A DNA stretch of 32,487 nt, from assembly GCF_003011965.1 (NCBI RefSeq), contig NZ_PXWG01000070.1, positions 1 to 32,487 of the forward strand. The letters are read 5' to 3'. This DNA is from Streptosporangium nondiastaticum. GTDB lineage: Bacteria; Actinomycetota; Actinomycetes; Streptomycetales; Streptomycetaceae. The notes beneath the pieces were generated by a model that saw nothing but the letters and a program-made list of their open reading frames with translations, was not told the origin of the DNA and made no database searches. A program made the translations under genes and the position numbers. Shown piece after piece: positions 21,402 through 28,293 of the stretch (position 1 is the first letter of the stretch; the number at the start of each line of letters is the position of its first letter).

Positions 21402-22744
21402 AAACCCCAAGGGCACGGGACGCCTTAAGGACACGGGACGCCCTAAGGGCCCGGGACGCCTTAAAGGCACCGCACCGCGCCCGGGGCACCGGCTCCGGCA
21501 CCGGTCCCGACGAAGGCTTCGGCCCCCGCCTGATGACGCCGCTGCTCCTCGGCGCCGTCCTCAACCCCCTCAACAGCACCATGATCGCCACCGGCCTGGT
21601 GGCGATCGGCCGCGACTTCGGCGCCGGGCCCTCCGGCACCGGCTGGCTGCTGTCCTCCCTCTACCTCGCCAGCGCCGCCGGCCAGCCCGTCATGGGCCGC
21701 CTCGCCGACTCCCTCGGACCCCGCCGCGTCTTCCTCGCGGGCCTCGTCCTCGTCTGCGCCGCCGGCCTGCTCGGCACGCTCGCACCCGGCTTCGGATGGC
21801 TGATCGCCGCCCGCGTCCTGCTGGGCCTCGGCACGTCGGCCGCCTACCCGGCCGCAATGGCGATGCTGCGGGCCGAGTCCCTGCGCACCGGCCGCCCCGC
21901 GCCCCGCCCCGTCATGGGCCGCCTCTCGCTCGCCGCCCTCGGCAGCGCGGCCCTCGGCCCCACCCTCGGCGGGCTCCTCACCGCGACGACGGGCTGGCGG
22001 GGCCTCTTCGCCGTCAACGTCCCCCTGGCGCTCCTCGCGCTCGCCGCCGCCCTGCCGTGGCTCCCGCGCGACCGGCAGCCCCCGGCCGGCGACGGCACCC
22101 GCCCCGTACAGCAGGTCCAGGACCCCGGCGGGGCCGCACCGTCGCGGCCCGCCCTCCTGCGCACCTACCTCCGCCACGGGCTCGCCTACCTGTCCGTCTA
22201 CTCCGCCCTCTACGGGTACTCCCAATGGCTGGAGGAGGCCCACGGCTACACCTCCTTCCAGACCGGCCTGGTCATGCTGCCGATGTCCCTCGCCGCCGCG
22301 GCCTGCTCGCTGCTCGGCACCCGTACGAAGGGCCTCCGCGCCCCGCTCACCACGGCCGCCGCGCTGCTCGCCGCGGGCAGCGGCGTCCTGGTCGTCGCCA
22401 CCGGCGGCACCCCGCTCGCCGCCCTGCTCGTCGCCTCCGCGCTCTTCGGCATCCCCCAGGGCCTGTTCTCCACCGGCAACCAGGCCGCCGTCTACGCCCA
22501 GGCCCGGCCCGACCGCGTCGGGTCCGCGGCCGGGCTGCAGCGCACCGCCCAGTACGCGAGCGCGATGGCCGCCACCGGCCTGCTCGCCCTCTGCTTCGGG
22601 CAGCAGGCGGGCGACGGCGGACTCCACCGGCTCGCCGCCGTCACCGGCGTGCTGAGCCTGCTGCTGCTCGCCCTCACCGCCACCGACCGCGCCCTGCGCG
22701 CACCCACCCGCAACCGACCCCGGAAACGGAGCTCACAGCCATGA
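21398..22744 (+). CDS. MFS drug-efflux-type transporter with TTA codons
   Basis: A 448-residue major facilitator transporter. The first transmembrane helix starts near residue 46 (LMTPLLLGAVLNPLNSTMIATGLVAIGRDFG, a DHA2/EmrB-like opening), the MGRLADSLGPRR loop lies at 97-108, and about 11-12 hydrophobic segments follow. The N-terminal 45 residues contain an 18-bp triple repeat (RARDAL units). Leu10 and Leu22 are encoded by TTA (21425-21427 and 21461-21463), the rare codon read by the bldA tRNA in Streptomyces. ATG 21398 overlaps the marR stop; ATG 21533 is the alternative and would exclude the TTA codons, but has no ribosome site. Probably exports a toxic compound sensed by the MarR protein. 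Confidence 0.9.
   Translation: MKTPRARDALRTRDALRARDALKAPHRARGTGSGTGPDEGFGPRLMTPLLLGAVLNPLNSTMIATGLVAIGRDFGAGPSGTGWLLSSLYLASAAGQPVMGRLADSLGPRRVFLAGLVLVCAAGLLGTLAPGFGWLIAARVLLGLGTSAAYPAAMAMLRAESLRTGRPAPRPVMGRLSLAALGSAALGPTLGGLLTATTGWRGLFAVNVPLALLALAAALPWLPRDRQPPAGDGTRPVQQVQDPGGAAPSRPALLRTYLRHGLAYLSVYSALYGYSQWLEEAHGYTSFQTGLVMLPMSLAAAACSLLGTRTKGLRAPLTTAAALLAAGSGVLVVATGGTPLAALLVASALFGIPQGLFSTGNQAAVYAQARPDRVGSAAGLQRTAQYASAMAATGLLALCFGQQAGDGGLHRLAAVTGVLSLLLLALTATDRALRAPTRNRPRKRSSQP
21411..21464 (+). repeat. 3 x 18-bp tandem repeat with TTA codons
   Basis: Units at 21411-21428, 21429-21446 and 21447-21464 share GGGACGCC followed by TTAA or CTAA. If ATG 21398 is used they encode repeated R-x-R-D-A-L and place TTA in two of the three copies (CTA in the middle one). 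Confidence 0.9.
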
Positions 22745-23292
22745 CCGTCACCACGCTCGACGACACCACCGCCCTCGTCCTGATCGACCTCCAGAAGGGC
22801 ATCGTCGCCCTCCCCACCGCCCACCCCTCCGAGGAGATCGTCGAACGCGGCGCCCGCCTGGCCGCCGCCTTCCGCGAGCGCGGCCTGCCGGTCGTCCTCG
22901 TCCGGGTCGTCGGCGCCGCGCCCGGCCGCTCCGAGGCACCCCTGCGCGGCGGGGAGCCCCCCGCCGGCTTCGCCGACCTCGTGCCCGGACTCGGCCGCGC
23001 GGAGAGCGACATCGTCGTCACCAAGCACACCTGGGGCGCCTTCCACGCCACCGACCTCGACCTCCAGCTGCGCCGCCGCGGCGTCACCCAGATCGTCCTC
23101 GCGGGCATCGCGACCGGCGCGGGCGTCGAGTCCACCGCCCGCGCCGCCCACGAGCACGGCTACCACGTCACGGTCGTGACCGACGCGGTCACCGACACCG
23201 ACCCGGAGGTGCACCGCGTCGCCGTCGAGAAGGTCTTCCCGCGCCTCGCGGAGACCGGCACGACGGACGAGGTCCTCAAGCTGCTGGGCTGA
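22741..23292 (+). CDS. Isochorismatase-fold hydrolase lacking the usual Cys
   Basis: A 183-residue protein with the cysteine hydrolase/isochorismatase fold. Asp16 (LVLIDLQKG) and Lys95 (VVTKHTWGAF) of the usual Asp-Lys-Cys triad are present, but the GxxTDxCVxxT motif reads GIATGAGVEST, so the nucleophile position is Gly128. E. coli YecD-like members share this lack. It may use another mechanism or bind rather than hydrolyse its ligand. The start overlaps the MFS stop (ATGA at 22741-22744), making it the third gene of the marR operon; a role in handling the exported compound is inference. Confidence 0.92.
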   Translation: MTVTTLDDTTALVLIDLQKGIVALPTAHPSEEIVERGARLAAAFRERGLPVVLVRVVGAAPGRSEAPLRGGEPPAGFADLVPGLGRAESDIVVTKHTWGAFHATDLDLQLRRRGVTQIVLAGIATGAGVESTARAAHEHGYHVTVVTDAVTDTDPEVHRVAVEKVFPRLAETGTTDEVLKLLG

Positions 23293-23319
23293 CGGCCCTC
23301 ACTCCCCTCCGCCCGGACC

Positions 23320-24408
23320 TCACCACACCCAATCCGCCGCCGCGAACCACCCCACGAGCGCGGCGGCGGCCACGGAGTACCCCAGGAGCCCGTAGACGGC
23401 GCCCCCGTGGTGGTAGCGCTCCGCCCGTACCGGATCGCCGCCCCGCACCGTCCAGCGCCACGAGGCCACCGTGCCCATGACCGCCAGCAACACGTAGGCC
23501 AGGGTGAGCAGATGGAGCCAGTCCAGCAGCGTGAGCCCCACGCTGCTGGTCACCACCGCACTGACCTGCTGCATGTTCAGCATGACGACGAAGAGCCCGC
23601 CGCCCAGCAGCCCCAGACGGCTCTGCAGGGAGTCCAGCCGCTCGCCCATGGCGAGTTCCTCGCTGTGCGAGGGCAGCAGGAAGGTGGCGGTGGCGATGAG
23701 CACCATGAGGTACAGCGGGCCGGTCAGCTTCAGGAAGGCGGTGGGATCGTCGCGCTCCAGGCCGATCCGGATGCGCACCTGGCTGTGCGTGACGCCCGTG
23801 CCCGGCCGGAGGGAGGGGTCACCGAAGTTCGTGGGAAAGCGGTGCTCCGTGGCGACCAGCCGGAAACCGGTGAGGCGCCAGCCGGACGGGGCGACGTCCT
23901 CGCTGACGGCGGAGTTCGCGTTGTCCGGCACGAACCGGAACTCCTCCAGCGGCCGGCCGGCGCTGACCACCACCTCGATCCGCTGCCGGTCGAAGGGGAA
24001 GGCTCGCGCGTCCCAGTTCTGCCGGAACGTTCCCTGGAGGAGCATGACGTCCCGGAAGCCGCCCGGATGGACGGTCACCACCGGGTCTCCCCGCTCCGGG
24101 TTGCTGACGTTGCTGAACGAGGCCTTGGGCAGCGGGTCCAGGTCGCGCTCAGGGCACACGGACCACAGCCGGAACCGCGCGGCGAACGTGTGCTTCGCGG
24201 GCTCGATGTCGTACAGGTCGCTGAGGTAGGCGCCCAGCGTGCACGTGGGCACGCCGGCGGCCTGGGCGGCTTGAGCCGCCTGGGCCGCCCGCGCCACCGG
24301 TGCCGTCAGCAGCCACCACACCGCGCCCGCCAGGACCGTCAGGAGGGCCAGGACGGCCGGCAGGGCCCTCCCGGGGCCGGACCGTCCCGCGCGCTCCCCC
24401 GCAGCCAT
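23320..24408 (-). CDS. Putative pentameric ligand-gated ion channel homologue
   Basis: A 362-residue membrane protein. Residues 15-40 form a signal or anchor helix, followed by an AAQAAQAAQAA stretch. Residues about 56-222 look like the extracellular beta-sandwich of prokaryotic Cys-loop receptors: TLGAYLSDLYDIEPAKHTFAARFRLWSV aligns in style with the GLIC start, and FPFDRQ (137-142) is the hallmark Pro-Phe-Asp loop. Four hydrophobic segments follow at about 228-246, 265-287, 293-315 and 337-357, as expected for M1-M4. No Pro is seen at the M2 end, where many channels have one. Cys56 and Cys85 could pair. Ligand and ion are unknown; the role as a channel is inferred from family pattern. It lies behind the ggt gene on the same strand. 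Confidence 0.7.
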   Translation of the reverse strand: MAAGERAGRSGPGRALPAVLALLTVLAGAVWWLLTAPVARAAQAAQAAQAAGVPTCTLGAYLSDLYDIEPAKHTFAARFRLWSVCPERDLDPLPKASFSNVSNPERGDPVVTVHPGGFRDVMLLQGTFRQNWDARAFPFDRQRIEVVVSAGRPLEEFRFVPDNANSAVSEDVAPSGWRLTGFRLVATEHRFPTNFGDPSLRPGTGVTHSQVRIRIGLERDDPTAFLKLTGPLYLMVLIATATFLLPSHSEELAMGERLDSLQSRLGLLGGGLFVVMLNMQQVSAVVTSSVGLTLLDWLHLLTLAYVLLAVMGTVASWRWTVRGGDPVRAERYHHGGAVYGLLGYSVAAAALVGWFAAADWVW

Positions 24409-24486
24409 ATGTCAGTCGTGGCCCGGGCCCCGGCGGCCCAACCGGCGGCCCGGACCGATACACCCGTGTGAGTGAGGCGCACGCCC

Positions 24487-26343
24487 TCAGCGGATGGGAG
24501 CGTGCCCGCTCGGGCGCACCACCATCGCCGAGCCTCCGCCGCGCCGGACCCGCTCGGCGGCGGCCACCCAGCGGCCGTCCGGCAGCCGCTGCACGCCGGT
24601 CGCCGCGCCGATCTCGGGGTTGGGCTTGAAGACGTGCCCGATGCGCTCCAGCCTGCCGCGCAACGGGCTGTCCCACAGGCCCGGTTCCAGCTCCGTCGCC
24701 GCCGCGTTGCGCTGGCTCGCGCGCGGCGCGGCGATCGCGTCGACGAGCGGCATCCCGCGGTCCACGTGGTTGAGAAGCGTCTGCAGGGCCGTGGTGATGA
24801 TCGTCGCGCCGCCGGGCGAACCGAGGGCGAACGCGGGCCGCCCGTGGTCGAGGACGATCGTGGGCGACATCGACGAGCGCGGACGCTTGCCCGGGCCCGG
24901 CAGGTTCGGGTCGTGCACGCCCGGCGTGACGGGGACGAAGGAGAAGTCCGTCAGCTCGTTGTTGAGCAGGAAGCCGCGGCCGGGGACAGTGATGCCGCTG
25001 CCGCCGGTCTGCTCGATGGTGAGCGTGTACGCGACGACGTTCCCCCACTTGTCGGCGACCGTCAGATGGCTGGTGTGCTCGCCCTCGTACGGGGTCGGCG
25101 CGGCCTTGCCGTGCGCGCCGCAGGGCACCGGGCTGCGCGGGTCGCCGGGCGCGAGCGGGCTCTTCAGCACGGCGTCGTCCTTGACGAGGCAGGCGCGGGC
25201 GTCGGCGAACCGCTGCGAGGTGAGGGCCTTGGCCGGCACGTCCTCGAAGGCCGGGTCGCCGACCCAGCGGTTGCGGTCGGCGAAGGCGATCCGGCTGGCC
25301 TCGATGTAACGGTGCAGGTACGTCTTCTCGTCGGCCTTCGAAAGGTCGCCCCTCTCCAGGATGTTGAGGGCCTCGGCGACCGTGGTGCCGCCGGAGGACG
25401 AGGGCCCCATGCCGTAGACGTCGAGTCCTCGGTACGACGTACGCGTGGGAGCCTGGCGCTTCGCGCCGTACGCACGCAGGTCCCGCTCGGTCAGGCCGCC
25501 GGGGCGGGCGACGCGCCCGGACGCGGGGTCTACGGGAGGCTTGCGCACGGTCCGCACGATGTCGCGGCCCAGTTCGCCGCGGTAGAGGGCCCCCACGCCG
25601 CGCTCGCCGAGCAGGGCGTAAGTCCGGGCGAGGTCGGGGTTCTTGAGCGTGCTGCCGACGGCGGGCGGGGCGCCGCCCGGCAGGAACAGCTTCGCCGTGG
25701 CCGGGAAGTCCTTGAAGCGGGACTGGTTGTCGGCGGTCTGCTGACGGAACGTGGCGTCGACGGTGAAGCCGGAGCGGGCGATGCGCTCGGCGGGCTTCAG
25801 CACCTGGGCGAGCGAGCGGCTGCCCCACGTGCGCAGGGCGGTGTCCCACGTGGCGGGGGTGCCCGGGGTGCCGACGCTCAGGCCGCTGGTGACGGCGTCG
25901 GCGAAGGGGATGGGCTTGCCGTTCTCCAGGAACAGGTTCTCGTCCGCGCTCAGGGGGGCGCGTTCGCGGCCGTCGATGGTGGAGACCTGGTGCCGCTTCG
26001 CGTCGTAGTGGACGAAGTAGCCGCCTCCGCCGATGCCCGCGGAGTACGGCTCGGTGACACCGAGGGCGGCGGCGGTGGCCACGGCGGCGTCGACGGCGTT
26101 GCCGCCCTTGCGGAGCACTTCGATGCCGGCGGCCGAGGCGTCGGCGTCGACGCTGGCCACGGCGCCGCCGTAGCCGACGGCCACGGGGGTCTTGGCGGGC
26201 GCGCGGCCCGCCTCGGCAGCCGGCCCGCCGGTCCGGGCCGCGGCCGCGGCCGCAGGGAGTGCGCCGAGCCCTACGACCAGGGAGGCCGTCGCGGCGAGCA
26301 CGGGCAGCCGCCGGCGCGGGGGTTTCGTTCTCGGACGGGCCAT
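24487..26343 (-). CDS. ggt: Secreted gamma-glutamyltransferase
   Basis: A 618-residue exported gamma-glutamyltransferase that cleaves glutathione or related gamma-glutamyl compounds. A signal peptide spans about residues 1-37 (basic RTKPPRRR, then VLAATASLVVGLGALPAAAAAA). GGNAVDAAVATAAALGVTEPYSAGIGGGGYF (80-110) is typical; the precursor is cut before the nucleophile Thr424 in GEHTSHLTVADKWGN. Later GFLLNNELTDFS, GKRPRSSMSP and LGSPGG complete the substrate site. ATG 26343 has GGAGG five nt upstream. It is the second family member in this window and the only one with a signal peptide. Confidence 0.95.
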   Translation of the reverse strand: MARPRTKPPRRRLPVLAATASLVVGLGALPAAAAAARTGGPAAEAGRAPAKTPVAVGYGGAVASVDADASAAGIEVLRKGGNAVDAAVATAAALGVTEPYSAGIGGGGYFVHYDAKRHQVSTIDGRERAPLSADENLFLENGKPIPFADAVTSGLSVGTPGTPATWDTALRTWGSRSLAQVLKPAERIARSGFTVDATFRQQTADNQSRFKDFPATAKLFLPGGAPPAVGSTLKNPDLARTYALLGERGVGALYRGELGRDIVRTVRKPPVDPASGRVARPGGLTERDLRAYGAKRQAPTRTSYRGLDVYGMGPSSSGGTTVAEALNILERGDLSKADEKTYLHRYIEASRIAFADRNRWVGDPAFEDVPAKALTSQRFADARACLVKDDAVLKSPLAPGDPRSPVPCGAHGKAAPTPYEGEHTSHLTVADKWGNVVAYTLTIEQTGGSGITVPGRGFLLNNELTDFSFVPVTPGVHDPNLPGPGKRPRSSMSPTIVLDHGRPAFALGSPGGATIITTALQTLLNHVDRGMPLVDAIAAPRASQRNAAATELEPGLWDSPLRGRLERIGHVFKPNPEIGAATGVQRLPDGRWVAAAERVRRGGGSAMVVRPSGHAPIR

Positions 26344-26602
26344 CAGTGCCTCCAAGGGGACGAACGGGCCCCGGAGCCTACCCGCGCCGAGACGGCGCGC
26401 AACCCCACGGGACACAACCGGCGGTACGGGCTCCGCCCCGCCGAATTCCCTCCGCCGCGACGGCGCTCATCCCCCACCGGACGCAACCGGCGGTGCCGAA
26501 CCGGCCTCAGCTCGTACGGCACCGCCGAACACCAACATCGTGGCGCGCCACCGCTGCGGCGGAGGATGACGGCCGGCCCGGGCCGAAGCCCCGGCGGAGT
26601 GC
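26344..26602. other. 259-bp gap with imperfect long-period repeat and hairpin
   Basis: Bases 26405-26429 and 26474-26498 match at about 21 of 25 positions (core ACAACCGGCGGT/GCAACCGGCGGT), a 69-bp spacing. The second copy is the left arm of a hairpin (26488-26498 with 26517-26527). The ggt promoter should lie close to 26344. No convincing gene was found. Confidence 0.5.
26488..26527 (-). terminator. Hairpin downstream of the SGNH lipase gene
   Basis: CGGCGGTGCCG (26488-26498) pairs perfectly with CGGCACCGCCG (26517-26527) around an 18-nt loop. It lies about 75 nt beyond the lipase stop and upstream of the ggt start, where a terminator for lipase would sit. Confidence 0.5.
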
Positions 26603-27508
26603 TTACCGGCGGCCGGCCGCCGACGTCACGGCCGTGGCCATCGCCGCCTCCCCCTTCGCGTTGGGGTGGAACGGCGCCGCCGGGTTCTCCGGCCGGGCGC
26701 CCTCGATCCAGCGGTTCTCCGCCGGCTTGCACACGTCGTGGCCGAGGGTCGGCTTGTACGTGTCGGCGAAGCGGACGCCGGCCTTGCGGGCCTCGCCCTG
26801 CAGCATCGTGTTGAGCTTCTTCTCCGTGTCCCGCAGGTAGGGGACGTCGCCCGCAGCGATCGGCACGGACGGGAAGCACCCGGTGCCGTCCTCCGGCATG
26901 ATCGCCGGGTAGCCGACGAGGACGACGCGGGCCTGCGGCGCGCGCTTGTGCACGCCCTTCAGCACCTCGGCGACCTTGGGCGCGGCGCCGGCGATGCGGG
27001 CGGTGAGCTGGTCGGTGCCGCCGTCGGTGTACTTCGCGCGGCAGGGCGCGCCGGCCGGGTCGGTGGCGGACAGCTGGGCGCAGGTGCCGATGATGTCGCC
27101 GAAGCCGATGTCGTTGCCGCCGATACCGAGCGTGACGAGGCGGGTGTTGCTGCCGAGCGCGTCGAGCTGGGGCGCGTTGTCGCCCTGGGCGCGCCACATG
27201 TCGTCGGTGGTGGCGCCGCTGCAGCTGACGTCCTTGAAGGACGTCTGGTGCAGGGCCTTCGCGGTGAGCGCCGGGTAGTTGACGCTGGAGCGGGCGCAGT
27301 CGCCGCCGGTCTGCTCGGGGATGCCGGGGCCGGAGGTGTAGGAGTCGCCGAGGGCGACGTAGCGCGCGCTGCCGGAGGGGGTCGCGGCCGCTCCTTCCGC
27401 GCCCTCCGCCGTCGCGGTGCCGGCCGCCCCCGCCGCCAGGGCCGCCGCCGCGCCGAGCGCGGCCAGTCCCTTGCCGTACCGCCCACCACGTCCATGCGCG
27501 TGTGCCAC
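26603..27508 (-). CDS. Secreted SGNH/GDSL-family lipase/esterase
   Basis: A 301-residue exported hydrolase. Signal peptide about residues 1-35 (GRGGRYGKGLAALGAAAALAAGAAGTATA). Block I GDSYTSG gives catalytic Ser56; GIGGNDIGFGD is the block III Asn, and FHPNAKGEAAMA near the end supplies the catalytic His. Six cysteines (GGDCARSS, VSCSGATT, GTCAQL, APCRAKY, TGCFPSV, HDVCKP) fit the three disulfides of the Streptomyces lipase type. GTG 27508 is chosen because GGAGG lies five nt upstream; a longer reading would enter the divergent nsrR promoter. Substrate could be short acyl esters or phospholipids. Confidence 0.95.
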   Translation of the reverse strand: MAHAHGRGGRYGKGLAALGAAAALAAGAAGTATAEGAEGAAATPSGSARYVALGDSYTSGPGIPEQTGGDCARSSVNYPALTAKALHQTSFKDVSCSGATTDDMWRAQGDNAPQLDALGSNTRLVTLGIGGNDIGFGDIIGTCAQLSATDPAGAPCRAKYTDGGTDQLTARIAGAAPKVAEVLKGVHKRAPQARVVLVGYPAIMPEDGTGCFPSVPIAAGDVPYLRDTEKKLNTMLQGEARKAGVRFADTYKPTLGHDVCKPAENRWIEGARPENPAAPFHPNAKGEAAMATAVTSAAGRR

Positions 27509-27641
27509 TGATGCCTCCGTGCTGTGTGCTGTCGTCCTGGGTGCGCCGTGCGGTGAGCCGTCCGGTTGGACCGCGGGTCCGCCGGCGCGGACGTCAGACT
27601 CGCCGTGTGGTGACCGTCTGTCAACTAATGACCGAGGGATT

Positions 27642-27664
27642 AATTGGAGTACAAGAATCCAATT
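27642..27664. promoter_or_regulatory. Candidate NsrR site at the nsrR promoter
   Basis: An 11-1-11 dyad with outer arms AATTGG (27642-27647) and CCAATT (27659-27664); 8 of 11 pairs match. It overlaps a possible -35 TTGGAG (27644-27649), which is 18 nt from -10 TAGAGT (27668-27673), 7 nt before the GTG at 27680. Its form agrees with known S. coelicolor NsrR sites as I recall them. Confidence 0.7.
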
Positions 27665-27679
27665 AGGTAGAGTGCAGAT

Positions 27680-28120
27680 GTGCGACTGACCAAGAGCACC
27701 GACATCGCGCTGCGCATCGCCATGCGCCTGGCCGTGACCGGCGACGACAGCCCGACCACCCGCGAGGTGGCCGAGGCTGTCGGCGTGCCGTACACCCACG
27801 CCGCCAAGGTGGTCAGCAGACTGCAGCACATGGGCGTCGTCGAGGCCCGCCGGGGCCGCGGCGGCGGACTCACCCTCACCTCCGCCGGACGGACGGGATC
27901 CGTCGGCCGGCTGGTGCGCGAGCTGGAGGGCGCGGGCGACGTCGTCGGCTGTGAGGACGATCCACCGTGCCCGCTGCGCGCGGCGTGCCGGCTGCGGGGC
28001 GCCCTGCGCAACGCGCAGGAGGCGTTCTTCGCGGCGCTGGACCCGATCACCGTGGAGGAGCTGACCGGCCCGCCGACGGGCCCGGTGCTACTGAGTCTGG
28101 GCATCCGCACACCGGACTGA
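27680..28120 (+). CDS. nsrR: Rrf2-family nitric-oxide sensor NsrR
   Basis: A 146-residue Rrf2 regulator with an iron-sulfur cluster that loses DNA binding on reaction with NO. The winged HTH runs to about residue 65 (TTREVAEAVGVPYTHAAKVVSRLQ, then the wing RRGRGGGLTL). Cys91, Cys97 and Cys103 form the C-x5-C-x5-C cluster loop, and Asp8 is at the place of the fourth ligand reported in S. coelicolor NsrR. GTG 27680 lies 7 nt after a TAGAGT -10 box, so the mRNA may be leaderless. Next comes hmpA, the classic NsrR target. The stop codon sits in a 9-bp tandem repeat. Confidence 0.95.
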   Translation: MRLTKSTDIALRIAMRLAVTGDDSPTTREVAEAVGVPYTHAAKVVSRLQHMGVVEARRGRGGGLTLTSAGRTGSVGRLVRELEGAGDVVGCEDDPPCPLRAACRLRGALRNAQEAFFAALDPITVEELTGPPTGPVLLSLGIRTPD

Positions 28121-28143
28121 AGCCACTGAAGCCCCTGAAGCGC
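28117..28143 (+). repeat. 3 x 9-bp repeat including the nsrR stop codon
   Basis: CTGAAGCCA, CTGAAGCCC and CTGAAGCGC follow each other; the TGA of nsrR (28118-28120) is in the first copy and recurs in the same frame in the next two. Confidence 0.85.
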
Positions 28144-28190
28144 CGAGGCCCTGAACCCCGGAGCCCTTCAGGCGACTTCGCACGACCAAA

Positions 28191-28213
28191 AATACGTATC
28201 CAAGATGCCAATT
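28191..28213. promoter_or_regulatory. Candidate NsrR site upstream of hmpA
   Basis: An 11-1-11 dyad beginning AATACGTATCC and ending AGATGCCAATT; 7 of 11 pairs match. Its right end CCAATT is the same as in the nsrR site. It lies 81 nt before the hmpA start, leaving room for a promoter. Confidence 0.65.
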
Positions 28214-28243
28214 CAAGGGTCGGGAGATCCGTCCACCGGATCC

Positions 28244-28287
28244 GATCCGTTCAAGAGATCCATCCGATCCGTCCAAGAGATCCAGGA
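28244..28287 (+). repeat. 2 x 22-bp near-perfect repeat in the hmpA leader
   Basis: Two 22-bp units, GATCCGTTCAAGAGATCC plus ATCC (28244-28265) and GATCCGTCCAAGAGATCC plus AGGA (28266-28287), run up to and into the AGGAG ribosome site of hmpA. A related GAGATCCGTCCACCGGATCC stands just before. Confidence 0.85.
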
Positions 28288-28293
28288 GCGCCG

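Noticed and set aside
20664..21470. N-terminal extension of the amidohydrolase gene to 21470
   Set aside because: It is antisense to marR. AAGGAG before ATG 20663 and the nitrilase pattern fix the start.
24472..26814. A 780-codon plus-strand frame opposite ggt
   Set aside because: Antisense to a gene with a complete set of gamma-glutamyltransferase motifs; its product shows no fold.
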